Translations under genes and position numbers: made by a program | Shown: piece by piece, positions 7,101 to 15,178 of the stretch | Layout of the letters: each line of letters begins with the position of its first letter | Position numbering within the stretch: position 1 is the stretch's first letter | Assembly (NCBI RefSeq): GCF_003999195.1 | Contig: NZ_RJVR01000247.1 | Span: forward strand, 1 to 45,918 | Length of the DNA stretch: 45,918 nt | Source: Streptomyces soli | GTDB lineage: Bacteria; Actinomycetota; Actinomycetes; Streptomycetales; Streptomycetaceae | Direction of reading: 5' to 3' | The notes under the pieces: generated by a model | Told to the model about the DNA's origin: nothing | Seen by the model: the letters and a program-made list of their open reading frames with translations, nothing else | The model's database searches: none

Positions 7101-8657
7101 ATGGTGGCAGCAGACGGCGGAGGCTCCAGCCGGCTCAAGCCGGATACTCCTTTCAACCAAAAGGGGTTGAAGGATCTCAAGGCGATGCTGGAGGACGTCA
7201 AGGTCCAAACCGTGGAGGACGTCGCCCAGAACTGGCTGGATGTCCACGACCTGCTCGTCGGGACAGATGGCCAGGGCGGCATCCTGAAGCAGTTCACTGA
7301 CGCCGTGAGCAAGGTTCTTGAAACCTGGCACGGCGATTCGGCCATGGGCTTTGCCAGCGAGGCCAACAAGATCTCCCAAAGCTTCGTCAGTGGCGCGCCT
7401 TACGCTAAGGGCGTCTCCGACGTGCTGTTCTCCGCGGCTCAGACCTTGCAGGACACATACGGTCAGGTCATGGCGATCCAAGAGCCCAGCTTGCTCGACA
7501 GTGGCCTGGACTACCTCGGGAACACTCTCTCCTCCGGGGCCGGAGCAGCGGGACTCATCTCCAACACCATCCTCCCCGGTAGCGGGGGCGTGGTCTCGGC
7601 CATCGGCGGCATGTTCGGTATGAGTACCGGCCGTGACGAGACCCAGCTCAATGCGGATCTGGCCAACCCGAACATCTCCACGGCGCAGGCATTGAACAAC
7701 AACAGGGGGCAGATCTCCGAGGAGAAGGAGCGCTCGCTCGAAGCTGCGGTCCATATGGAGAACCTTGCGCTGGTGTACAAGGGCAAGGCCCAGCAGTTGA
7801 AACAGCCAACTTTGGCTCACGTCGACCAGAGTATTTCGGAGCAGAAAGACGGAAACGGTAACGGAAACACCACCGGCGTTGGGACGATCGCCGCAGTTCC
7901 CGTGGGCGTCTCCAGCCCGAGTTCGACAGCCGGGACTTACAAGGCCTCTACCAGCACGGGCTCGGGATACACCCCGATCACCGCTACCTCTCCGAATGCC
8001 ACAGAAGGTATTTCGGGTGGATCCGGCAGCGGTAGCACGCCGAAGTTCTCAACTTCCACCCCTTCGATTGGGACGGGCGGCACAGTCGGCACCGGGCTTG
8101 ACAGCTTCGGAACCGGAAGTTCCGGCGGTAGCAGCAGCCTTGGGGGTGTCGGCGGCAGCTACGGAGGGGTCGGGTCGACCGGCTCGTCAGTCGGTTCTGG
8201 GTCCAGCAGCCTCGGCGGCGGCACCGGAAGCGGCACTTCTGGAGTTCCTGGCGTCTCCGGCTCGACGGTCGGCGGCAGTGCCGCTGGCCGCACTGGTGCG
8301 GGCAGCGGGCGCATGGGTACACCCGGTATGGGTGGCGCGGCAGGCGCCGGTAAGGGCGGCGCTGGGGGCTCAACCGGCCGCGGTGCTCTAGCCCGGCAGA
8401 AGGGCGGCGTCGTCGGTGCGGCGAAGGGCAAGTCCGGCAGTGGAGCCCAGGGCGGATCCGGACTCCACCGCAGTCGCGGCGGTACGCAAGCCGGCACGGG
8501 CAGCAAAAGCGGCCGGGGCATGGCAGGGGCGCCCGGCGCCCACGGACGCGGCAAGGGCGACGAGGAAGGGCGCGAGGGCCAGCGTCCGGACTACCTCATC
8601 GAGGATGAGGAGACCTGGACGCCAGAGCGTAATGTGGCACCCCGGGTCATTGAGTAG
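7101..8657 (+). CDS. WxG-domain protein with long Gly/Ser-rich C-terminal region
   Basis: A 518-residue protein. Residues 1-250 are helical and contain ETWHGDSAMGF (a WxG turn near residue 76), as in WXG100 and PPE-like N-terminal domains. A hydrophobic Gly/Ala stretch near residue 145 (GAGAAGLISNTILPGSG) may pack within the helical bundle. Residues 260-470 are low-complexity Gly/Ser/Thr-rich. The extreme C-terminus, DYLIEDEETWTPERNV, is acidic and aromatic and looks like a conserved tail motif. The ATG at 7101 follows GGGGG. It sits downstream of a small helical partner and upstream of two subtilases that could cleave its linker. A secreted PPE-like substrate is the best guess; no enzyme activity is predicted. 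Confidence 0.8.
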   Translation: MVAADGGGSSRLKPDTPFNQKGLKDLKAMLEDVKVQTVEDVAQNWLDVHDLLVGTDGQGGILKQFTDAVSKVLETWHGDSAMGFASEANKISQSFVSGAPYAKGVSDVLFSAAQTLQDTYGQVMAIQEPSLLDSGLDYLGNTLSSGAGAAGLISNTILPGSGGVVSAIGGMFGMSTGRDETQLNADLANPNISTAQALNNNRGQISEEKERSLEAAVHMENLALVYKGKAQQLKQPTLAHVDQSISEQKDGNGNGNTTGVGTIAAVPVGVSSPSSTAGTYKASTSTGSGYTPITATSPNATEGISGGSGSGSTPKFSTSTPSIGTGGTVGTGLDSFGTGSSGGSSSLGGVGGSYGGVGSTGSSVGSGSSSLGGGTGSGTSGVPGVSGSTVGGSAAGRTGAGSGRMGTPGMGGAAGAGKGGAGGSTGRGALARQKGGVVGAAKGKSGSGAQGGSGLHRSRGGTQAGTGSKSGRGMAGAPGAHGRGKGDEEGREGQRPDYLIEDEETWTPERNVAPRVIE

Positions 8658-8692
8658 GCAGCTGCCGAACGAGTGATCGGCGGAAAAGCGAA

Positions 8693-8722
8693 GGGGCCCG
8701 CAGCCATCGGGCTGCGGGCCCC
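8693..8722. terminator. perfect 13-bp hairpin before the first subtilase
   Basis: GGGGCCCGCAGCC and GGCTGCGGGCCCC pair perfectly around a 4-base loop, 36 bases after the WxG-domain gene and 26 bases before the subtilase start. It is probably the terminator of the upstream gene, but it is so close to the downstream ribosome site that read-through transcripts would carry it in their leader. Confidence 0.65.
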
Positions 8723-8748
8723 AGTCACGTCAGGAGAGGTGTAACAGC

Positions 8749-10089
8749 ATGAGCTTCACCCGGACGCTGCGTGCAGTGGGCGGCGCGGCACTGGCGGGAG
8801 CGCTGCTCTTCGGAACCGCGCCGGTCGCTTCGGCAGATAGCATCAGAGACAGCCAGTGGCCGCTGAGTGAGTTCGATGCCGAGCAGGTATGGCAGCTGTC
8901 CACGGGCAAAGGCGTTACCGTCGCGGTTATCGACAGTCCGGTGGACGGTACTCATCCAGACCTTTCCGGAAATGTTCTGCCGGGTAAGAACTTCGTCACC
9001 GGCGGGACGGCCAACCGCAATGACAGCACTGTCGACGGCGACAGTCACGGGACCGCGATGGCATCGCTCATCGCAGGTCACGGACATGGGGCTGGGGGCT
9101 CTGCGGGGGTAAAGGGACTAGCCCCGGATGCCAAGATTCTGCCCGTCGGAATCAACTTCGAAAACTCCGGAAGCACGGAGTGGGCTGAAGCGCTTCGGTA
9201 TGCGGTGGATCAGGGCGCGACCGTGGTGAATATGTCTTTCGATGCGGGCATCGCCTACTCTAGCGATGAGAAGGACGCTGTCGCCTACGCAGCAGAGAAG
9301 GACGTCCTTCTCGTTGGCGGTGCAGGCAACACTGGCGCGCAGAGGGTCTCTTTTCCTGCTGGTGCGGCTGGGGTTGTCGCCGTGGGAGCTGTCGGCAAGG
9401 ACGGCGTAGTGTGGGAGAATTCGAATTCCGGGGAGCACCTCATGCTCACAGCTCCCGGTGAGTACATCAGGTCTGCAGCCAACGGGGGCGGCTATCGCCT
9501 GGCCAACGGCACTTCTGACGCGACCGCTTACGTCTCGGCGACTGCCGCTCTCCTCCGTTCGAAGTACCCGGATCTCACTGCCGGTCAGATCGCCAACCGC
9601 CTGGTGAAGACGGCTGGCCTGCCCTCTTCGGCGAAGGGCCTCAGCCTTCCGGACAAGCACTACGGCTACGGTTTTATCCGCCCGTACCACGCTCTTGCAG
9701 ACGACATCCCGGCCGGGTCCAAGCAGGGCCCGCTCAGGACGCCCGATGCCGCGACCTCGGCCTCTCCGTCGACAGCCACCACGGCTGGCGGATCGGACGC
9801 CAACAGTTCGGCCTCGTCGGACTCCTCGGGTCTGGGTGCCGGCGTCTTCGTCATCATCGGCGTTGCCGTGCTCGTCGTCGTGATCGTGCTGGTCATCGTC
9901 CTCTCGAAGCGCGGCGGTCGCCGCAACGGACCGGGTGGCGGGTCTCCGCTCCCGCCGCAGGGTGGCTGGCAGCAGCAGCCTCCGAGCGGCTGGCAGCAGC
10001 CTCCGGCCGGTGGGTACCAGCAGCAGCCGCCGCAGCAGAACCCGTACGCCTCGCAGCAGCAGCCACCGAACCAGTGGCCCAATCAGTGA
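8749..10089 (+). CDS. secreted, membrane-anchored subtilase (first of tandem pair)
   Basis: A 446-residue S8 peptidase with a signal peptide (cleavage likely after APVASA, residue 29), Asp in VAVIDSPVDGTHPD (D62), His in SHGTAMA (H100), oxyanion Asn in GAGNTG (N194) and Ser in GTSDATA (S256). A transmembrane helix (about residues 366-388) is followed by SKRGGRR and a cytoplasmic Gln/Pro-rich tail with GGWQQQPP-type repeats. Compared with its neighbour, the usual Gly after the catalytic Asp (DSG) is Pro (DSP), and the usual GTSMAAP is GTSDATA. AGGAGAGG precedes the ATG. It resembles mycosins in layout and likely acts on ESX substrates at the membrane, though reduced activity is possible. It is a recent duplicate of the next gene. 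Confidence 0.9.
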   Translation: MSFTRTLRAVGGAALAGALLFGTAPVASADSIRDSQWPLSEFDAEQVWQLSTGKGVTVAVIDSPVDGTHPDLSGNVLPGKNFVTGGTANRNDSTVDGDSHGTAMASLIAGHGHGAGGSAGVKGLAPDAKILPVGINFENSGSTEWAEALRYAVDQGATVVNMSFDAGIAYSSDEKDAVAYAAEKDVLLVGGAGNTGAQRVSFPAGAAGVVAVGAVGKDGVVWENSNSGEHLMLTAPGEYIRSAANGGGYRLANGTSDATAYVSATAALLRSKYPDLTAGQIANRLVKTAGLPSSAKGLSLPDKHYGYGFIRPYHALADDIPAGSKQGPLRTPDAATSASPSTATTAGGSDANSSASSDSSGLGAGVFVIIGVAVLVVVIVLVIVLSKRGGRRNGPGGGSPLPPQGGWQQQPPSGWQQPPAGGYQQQPPQQNPYASQQQPPNQWPNQ

Positions 10090-10162
10090 GGCATCGAGCA
10101 GGCACTCAGCGCCGGGGTCTCATCGGCCAAGGCCACTAGAAGCAGCACACACAAGAAGTGCC

Positions 10163-10194
10163 GAGGGTCCGCAGTCTCCGGGCTGCGGACCCTC
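10163..10194. terminator. perfect 12-bp hairpin between the twin subtilases
   Basis: GAGGGTCCGCAG (10163-10174) pairs with CTGCGGACCCTC (10183-10194) around an 8-base loop. It holds the same position relative to the downstream start as the hairpin at 8693-8722, with a different stem sequence but intact pairing, which suggests the structure is maintained. Probable terminator of the first subtilase gene. Confidence 0.65.
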
Positions 10195-10218
10195 CGTACG
10201 TCAGGAGAGTTGCAAAAC

Positions 10219-11580
10219 ATGACCTTCACGGGGACGCTGCGTGCAGCGGGCGGCGCGGCGCTGGCGGGAGCGCTGCTCTTCGGAACCGCGCCGGTCGCCT
10301 CGGCGGACTCAATCAGAGACAGCCAGTGGCCCCTCGCAGTCACAGCCTTCGACGCCGAGAAGGTGTGGGGGGTCTCGACGGGTAAGGGCGTTACTGTGGC
10401 AGTCCTCGACAGCGGCGTGGATGGCACTCACCCTGATTTGACCGGAAGTGTTCTGCCTGGCAAGGACTTTACCGGCGGTGGGACGGCTGATCGGGAGACA
10501 GTCAACGTTCACGGGACTGCGATGGCGTCCCTCATCGCGGGGCATGGTCATGGATCCGGCGGTGCCGACGGAGTAATGGGGTTGGCCCCTGACGCCAAGA
10601 TCCTTCCCGTCAAGGTCCTGGCTCAGGACTCCGGGATTACCTCCGCCGATTCGCTGGACTACGCCGCAGGGCTGAGGTATGCGGTTGATCACGGCGCCTC
10701 CGTTGTCAATATGTCCATTGACGCCGGATTTGACCCCTCTGTCGAAGAAGAGCAAGCAATTGCCTACGCGGCAGAGAAGGACGTTCTAGTCGTTACTGCC
10801 GCGGGGAACGATGGCGCAGGTAATCTCACGGACCCAGCTTCTGCTCCGGGTGTTCTCGCTGTCGGTGCAGTAGGCAAGGACGGCGTTGTCTGGGAGAAGT
10901 CAAACTACGGTCCTCAGCTGATGCTCGCTGCGCCCGGCGAGTACATCAGGAGCGCGAAGACGGGAGGCGGCTACCGCCTGGCCAACGGTACTTCTGACGC
11001 CACCGCCTACGTCTCCGCCGCTGCAGCCCTGCTCCGTGCGAAGTTCCCGGACCTGACAGCAGGCCAGATCGCCAACCGCCTCGTTAAGACGGCGAGCCTG
11101 CCCTCTTCCGCGAAGGGCCTCAGCCTGCCGGACAAGCATTACGGATACGGCTTCATCCGCCCCTATAGCGCCCTCACAAAGGGCATCTCGGCCGGCTCCA
11201 AGCAGGGTCCGCTCAAGACGCCGACAGCGGCAGCCTCGTCCTCGAACTCGCCGTCAACATCCGCGGCGGCGGGTGGCTCGGTCGCCAACAACTCGTCGTC
11301 GTCTTCTGACTCGTCAGGTATGGGCACGGGTGTCATCGTCGCTATCGTTATCGGTGTCTTGGTGCTCGCCCTCGTCATCATGCTGATCATCGTCCTCTCG
11401 AAGCGCGGCGGTCGCCGCAACGGTCCGGGTGGCGGATTTCCGCTCCCGCCGCAGGGCGATTGGCAGCAGCAGCCTCCGAACGGCTGGCAGCAGCCTCCGG
11501 CCGGTGGGTACCAGCAGCAGCCCCAACACAACCCGTACGCCTCCCAGCAGCCGCCGCCGGGTCAGTGGCCCAATCAATGA
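10219..11580 (+). CDS. secreted, membrane-anchored subtilase (second of tandem pair)
   Basis: A 453-residue twin of the preceding protease. The signal peptide is almost identical (cleavage after APVASA). The catalytic residues are Asp in VAVLDSGVDGTHPD (D64), His in NVHGTAMA (H98), Asn in AAGNDG and Ser in GTSDATA. This copy keeps the standard DSG. The C-terminus has a transmembrane helix, SKRGGRR and a Gln/Pro-rich cytoplasmic tail. The ATG at 10219 aligns with the start of the first copy and has AGGAG upstream; a TTG three codons earlier is less likely. The first about 36 codons and the C-terminal thirds are nearly identical between copies while the middle differs, pointing to recent duplication or gene conversion. 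Function is probably processing of exported ESX proteins. Confidence 0.92.
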   Translation: MTFTGTLRAAGGAALAGALLFGTAPVASADSIRDSQWPLAVTAFDAEKVWGVSTGKGVTVAVLDSGVDGTHPDLTGSVLPGKDFTGGGTADRETVNVHGTAMASLIAGHGHGSGGADGVMGLAPDAKILPVKVLAQDSGITSADSLDYAAGLRYAVDHGASVVNMSIDAGFDPSVEEEQAIAYAAEKDVLVVTAAGNDGAGNLTDPASAPGVLAVGAVGKDGVVWEKSNYGPQLMLAAPGEYIRSAKTGGGYRLANGTSDATAYVSAAAALLRAKFPDLTAGQIANRLVKTASLPSSAKGLSLPDKHYGYGFIRPYSALTKGISAGSKQGPLKTPTAAASSSNSPSTSAAAGGSVANNSSSSSDSSGMGTGVIVAIVIGVLVLALVIMLIIVLSKRGGRRNGPGGGFPLPPQGDWQQQPPNGWQQPPAGGYQQQPQHNPYASQQPPPGQWPNQ

Positions 11581-11587
11581 GGAGTGG

Positions 11588-11613
11588 GGCCCACCGCTTT
11601 CGGGCCGTGGGCC
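11588..11613 (+). terminator. hairpin after the second subtilase
   Basis: GGCCCAC (11588-11594) pairs with GTGGGCC (11607-11613) just after the stop at 11580. With the two earlier hairpins it completes a pattern of one GC hairpin per gene in this stretch. Confidence 0.5.
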
Positions 11614-11680
11614 TCAGGCAGTCAGAAGAGATGCGGCCCCGGTGTACGTGCGTCGTAACCGTCTGGGCGACGGGAAGTTA

Positions 11681-11713
11681 TTAGGGGTGTACTTCTAAGA
11701 ACTACACCCCTAA
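11681..11713. promoter_or_regulatory. 33-bp near-perfect palindrome before the ATPase gene
   Basis: TTAGGGGTGTA-c-TTCT and its inverse AGAA-c-TACACCCCTAA flank a single central A at 11697. Fifteen of sixteen positions match. It ends where the ribosome site GAGGGA (11714-11719) begins, 13 bases before the GTG start. It is AT-richer than the surroundings. As DNA it is a strong candidate operator for a dimeric regulator; as RNA it would form a stem beside the ribosome site. No other copy was noticed in the window. Confidence 0.6.
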
Positions 11714-11726
11714 GAGGGAAAGCCCC

Positions 11727-13214
11727 GTGCCGAAGCCTGTAGCCGTCCACATCCCGAAGCCCCCGGACATGTTCAACCGTGACTGGGAGTGGAGCGAGCT
11801 GACAGGCTTCGCGACGCGGGAGCATCCAGGCAACTCCCTTGGTGTGGTCTCGGGCCGGCGTCGGCAGGGTAAGACGTTCCTGCTCCAGGCCTTGGCGCGG
11901 GCAACGGGAGGGTTTTACTTCGCTGCGACCGAAGCGACAGAGGCCCAATCGCTGAGGCGGCTCGGGGCGGCCATTGCCCGGCACACGGGAGCCAGGCGCC
12001 CGCTGCGGTTCGACGACTGGGAGGACGCCTCCCACGAGTTGTTCCGGCTCGGAGCCAACGGTCCCACCCCGGTCATCATCGACGAGTTCCCGTATCTTGT
12101 CCGGTCGTCGCCCTCGCTTCCCTCAATCCTCCAGGCGGTCATCGGTGTCCGCACGATGGACGCGCATGCGCCCCGGCCCCGCCTCCTTCTGTGTGGCAGC
12201 GCACTGTCCTTCATGGGAGGGCTGCTGTCCGGTACCGCGCCTCTGCGTGGCCGGGCTGGCCTGGAGTTGATTGTCCATTCGCTCAACTACCGGGAAGCAG
12301 CCCGCTTCTGGGGCATCGAGAGCCCTCGGCTGGCGGTCATGGTCAACGCCATCGTCGGCGGTACGCCCGCGTACCGCCGTGAATTCGCGGGCGACGACGC
12401 CCCGGATGGCCCGGACGACTTCGACGATTGGGTGTGCCGTACAGTTCTGAACCCAGCTAGGCCGATCTATCGGGAAGCGCCCTACCTCCTGGCTGAGGAA
12501 GCGGACCTGCGGGACCGGTCGCTCTACCACTCCGTGCTTGCCGCAGTCGCAGGCGGCAATCACACACGCGGCGGGATCGCTGACAGCATCGGGCGAAAGG
12601 CCACCGACATCTCACTGCCGCTGACCGTGCTGCAGGGGTGCGGCCTGCTCAATGCCGAACCCGACGCCTTTCGCGGCAACCGAACCAGTTACCGCATCGC
12701 CGAACCGCTGATCGCCTTCCACCACTCGATCATCGAACCCTCCCTCGACTGGCTGAACCAGAACACAGCGGCGGACGTATGGGCACGCAGTCAGGAACGC
12801 TTCAACAGCCAGGTGCTGGGTCCGCACTTCGAGAAGCTGTGCCGCGACTGGGTGTCGGACCATGCCGACATCGAGGTCTTCGGCGGATTGCCTACTCGCG
12901 TGGCCCAGGGGACCGTGGCCGATCCGGAGCGGCGTACGTCCATCGAACTCGACGTCGTAGTCCATGGAGCGATCGGCCAGGACAACGGCATTCTCCTCTC
13001 CATCGGTGAGGCAAAGTGGAACAAGGTCATGGACCTGCGCCACTTGGAACGGTTGCAGCACGCCCTCCGTCTGCTGGCAGCCAAGGGCATCGACACGACT
13101 CACTCCAAGCCGGCCTGTTACAGCGGTCTGGGTTTTTCCGATGACCTGCGGGAGGCCGAACGTCGAGGCGACGTCGTCCTCGTGGACCTGGACCGGTTGT
13201 ACGGCGGTGCCTGA
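11727..13214 (+). CDS. archaeal-type P-loop ATPase with C-terminal DUF234-like nuclease-fold domain
   Basis: A 495-residue protein. Walker A is GRRRQGKTFLLQ (near residue 48) and Walker B is VIIDEFPYL (near residue 118). A sensor-like LLLCGSALSFM follows, then a winged-helix-like region and a C-terminal domain with FEKLCRDW, IELDVV and GEAKWN. The last two look like the D...ExK core of a PD-(D/E)xK fold, as in the archaeal ATPase/DUF234 family. These proteins occur in archaea and scattered bacteria, often in mobile or defence contexts; their biochemical role is poorly known. The GTG start follows GAGGGA directly after a 33-bp palindrome, which suggests tight control. Nothing links it mechanically to ESX secretion, so it may be an acquired gene. 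Confidence 0.85.
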   Translation: MPKPVAVHIPKPPDMFNRDWEWSELTGFATREHPGNSLGVVSGRRRQGKTFLLQALARATGGFYFAATEATEAQSLRRLGAAIARHTGARRPLRFDDWEDASHELFRLGANGPTPVIIDEFPYLVRSSPSLPSILQAVIGVRTMDAHAPRPRLLLCGSALSFMGGLLSGTAPLRGRAGLELIVHSLNYREAARFWGIESPRLAVMVNAIVGGTPAYRREFAGDDAPDGPDDFDDWVCRTVLNPARPIYREAPYLLAEEADLRDRSLYHSVLAAVAGGNHTRGGIADSIGRKATDISLPLTVLQGCGLLNAEPDAFRGNRTSYRIAEPLIAFHHSIIEPSLDWLNQNTAADVWARSQERFNSQVLGPHFEKLCRDWVSDHADIEVFGGLPTRVAQGTVADPERRTSIELDVVVHGAIGQDNGILLSIGEAKWNKVMDLRHLERLQHALRLLAAKGIDTTHSKPACYSGLGFSDDLREAERRGDVVLVDLDRLYGGA

Positions 13215-13261
13215 CCACTGTTGGCGAGGGAGCGGAGAATGCCTTGGCGTGGAAGGCGGAG

Positions 13262-13285
13262 CTCCGGCCGCAGGCGGCCGCGGAG
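13262..13285 (+). terminator. imperfect hairpin after the ATPase gene
   Basis: CTCCGGCCGC pairs with GCGGCC-gc-GGAG with a two-base bulge, about 50 bases past the ATPase stop and 35 before the next start. Weak candidate terminator. Confidence 0.35.
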
Positions 13286-13319
13286 GCCTCCTGTCAGTGC
13301 TCGCAAATAGTGTTTGGGC

Positions 13320-14495
13320 ATGACGACCGACCTGGTGGACAGTTCGTGGGACCGCATCGACGCTTGGCTGCGCGAGAGGGCGCCGGCGACGTTCGCCACG
13401 CTCAACGGGCCTGCGACGGCGGGGGATATAGCGGCGGCTGAGAGCCGGCTTGGGGTCCGGTTTCATGGTGATCTTGTGGCGTCGATGAGGCGGCATGACG
13501 GGGCAACAGGGTTTCAGTTTCCGACGCATGACAGGTTGTTGGGCGTGGGGGAGGCCGTGGGGGCGACGCTGTTTCTGCGCGGGATCATCGCGGGGGACGA
13601 GGATGAGGACTGGGGCGATTACTGGCGGCGCGAGTTCGTCAAGTTCGGGTCGTATGAGGTCACGGCGGATGGGCTGACGGTCGATTGCAGGGCCGGGGGA
13701 GATGGGTTTGGGGCGGTGGGGCGGTTCTTCGATGAGTCGGGGACGAGCTTCGGGCATGCGGGGTCGCTGGGGGCGTACTTGGCGGATGTGGCCGACAGCT
13801 TGGAGGGCGGAGGGGCGTTCCAGGGGGATGGGGCGACGCCGGTCGTCTTCAACGGGGCGCTGATCTGGGAGCGGGCCCAGGCGCCCGACGCGGGGTGGGG
13901 GAGGGCGGATGAATCTCTTCCGGGCGCGGAAGAGACGCTCCCGGCGCTGAGCCTGGACCGGGGCGAGCCGCGGCTGCGGGCCGTCTACATCCAGGGACTG
14001 GGTGTGCTCGGAGCCCTCATAGCCACTCTGCCCCGGGAGCGGGTCGCCGAGGCGGCGGTGAGGCAGATGTGCCGGCTCGCCGCCGAGACGGGGCTGGCCA
14101 AGTACGCGGAAGTCGCACACGCTCTGGACGAGGCGGGGCGGGGTCACCGCGTCGAGGTCACGGATGACAATCCGCTCGGCCTGCGGCTGCGCTCGGTCAT
14201 AGCCCAGGCGGAGACGCGGCGGGACAACTACCGCAAGTGGGCGGCGGAGAGCATGGTGGTCCTACTCCGGAACTTGCCGCACCGGGCCGTCGACCAGATC
14301 AGGACCGTACGCAGCCATGTGTGCGCCGAGTGGCGGGGAGATCTCCTCGAAGACCTGGGCAGCCCGCCCCTCCCGCCCGCGCCCGACGAGCTGTTCTGGG
14401 CGAATCTGCGCAACCCCGCCATCGACACGGACTGGTACGCCGACCGCTACGGCCGGACCACCAGCAAGGGAACGGCGAGTAATAGCAGCCCGTAG
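13320..14495 (+). CDS. SMI1/KNR4 (SUKH) family protein
   Basis: A 391-residue protein. The N-terminal half shows the SUKH pattern: WDRIDAWLRE, then PATAGDIAAAESRLGVRFHGDL and HDGATGFQF, near residues 9-68. SUKH proteins are often immunity proteins against secreted toxins but also occur as general cell-wall or regulatory proteins. The C-terminal half (after about residue 190) is helical with no motif I can name. No good ribosome site precedes the ATG at 13320. The last 49 bases overlap the 3' end of the convergent small membrane protein gene. The location within a toxin/immunity-rich ESX locus favours an immunity role; no toxin partner is adjacent. Confidence 0.75.
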   Translation: MTTDLVDSSWDRIDAWLRERAPATFATLNGPATAGDIAAAESRLGVRFHGDLVASMRRHDGATGFQFPTHDRLLGVGEAVGATLFLRGIIAGDEDEDWGDYWRREFVKFGSYEVTADGLTVDCRAGGDGFGAVGRFFDESGTSFGHAGSLGAYLADVADSLEGGGAFQGDGATPVVFNGALIWERAQAPDAGWGRADESLPGAEETLPALSLDRGEPRLRAVYIQGLGVLGALIATLPRERVAEAAVRQMCRLAAETGLAKYAEVAHALDEAGRGHRVEVTDDNPLGLRLRSVIAQAETRRDNYRKWAAESMVVLLRNLPHRAVDQIRTVRSHVCAEWRGDLLEDLGSPPLPPAPDELFWANLRNPAIDTDWYADRYGRTTSKGTASNSSP

Positions 14496-14761
14496 GCCGC
14501 GAGCATCCAGCGCCGGGAGCGGATCGGGAAGGCGCGCACCGCGAGGACACCGCCCGCGGCAGCCGCGGTGCCGCCGACGAAGCCCAGAGCGCGGCCCGCC
14601 ATGGACAGGCGCGGGCTCTCGGCGAAGAGGTCCAGCGCGCTACCGGCGATGCCGTTCGCCGCGAGGGACAGGGCGAGCACAAGAGCGAGGCCCGTGAGGT
14701 TCCACCAGACCAGGGCCCAGTTCCGGTCAGCAGGACGGCCGTTCGGGGTGCAGTCGAGCAT
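14447..14761 (-). CDS. small membrane protein
   Basis: A 104-residue protein with about three hydrophobic segments: residues 18-36 (LVWWNLTGLALVLALSLAA), 58-76 (ALGFVGGTAAAAGGVLAV) and 86-102 (LAAYGLLLLAVPLLVV). It begins with a short polar N-terminus. It runs opposite to the SUKH gene and shares 49 bases with its 3' end. Third codon positions within the shared part fit the SUKH frame about as well, but the non-overlapping part reads well only in this frame. The family is not recognised; it could be a membrane immunity or accessory protein. Confidence 0.6.
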   Translation of the reverse strand: MLDCTPNGRPADRNWALVWWNLTGLALVLALSLAANGIAGSALDLFAESPRLSMAGRALGFVGGTAAAAGGVLAVRAFPIRSRRWMLAAYGLLLLAVPLLVVRP

Positions 14762-14841
14762 GACCTGTATGGTAGCCAGGCCATGCGCAGGTAAAGACGA
14801 CGTAGTCAGGGGGCCGGCGGCCCTACGACGACGGGGGATTC

Positions 14842-15162
14842 ATGTCTGAAGAGTTCCGCATCAACCACACCGAGGTGGCAAAGCTCGGGAAGAGCTTCGG
14901 GACGTACGCCTACGACCTGGAGCGTTATGCGAGCGCCTTCGAAGAGGCCGCGGCAGCGGACGCGATACGCGACGGCGTCGGGGCCGAAGCGGGCGACGGC
15001 TACACCGAGTTGGCCGAACGGATGGTGGCGACGCTCGGGCACCTGAACCGCCGCCTCGACGCCATCGGCGGCGCGCTTGGCACTGCGGCCGAGAGCGCCG
15101 AGGCCTCGGATGAGGCGCTGGCCCGCGAATGGGGGCGGCACATCTCGCCGCCCCTCTCCTGA
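14842..15162 (+). CDS. small ESX/EspC-like helical protein
   Basis: A 106-residue, largely helical, acidic protein starting MSEEFRINHTEVAKLGKSFG after a GGGGGA ribosome site. The central DGVGAEAGDGYTELAERM replaces the WxG turn, and the overall two-helix plan matches EspC/WXG100-like proteins of the ESX system. It stands alone, facing convergent genes. Likely a type VII substrate or chaperone-like partner, possibly for a toxin that has been lost or lies further along. No enzymatic residues are evident. Confidence 0.7.
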   Translation: MSEEFRINHTEVAKLGKSFGTYAYDLERYASAFEEAAAADAIRDGVGAEAGDGYTELAERMVATLGHLNRRLDAIGGALGTAAESAEASDEALAREWGRHISPPLS

Positions 15163-15178
15163 CCCCCGGTCAGAACAG

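Noticed and set aside
12612..14147. A 511-codon minus-strand frame across the ATPase and SUKH genes
   Set aside because: Spans two plus-strand genes with recognisable domains; product is Pro/Arg-rich and lacks any family pattern.
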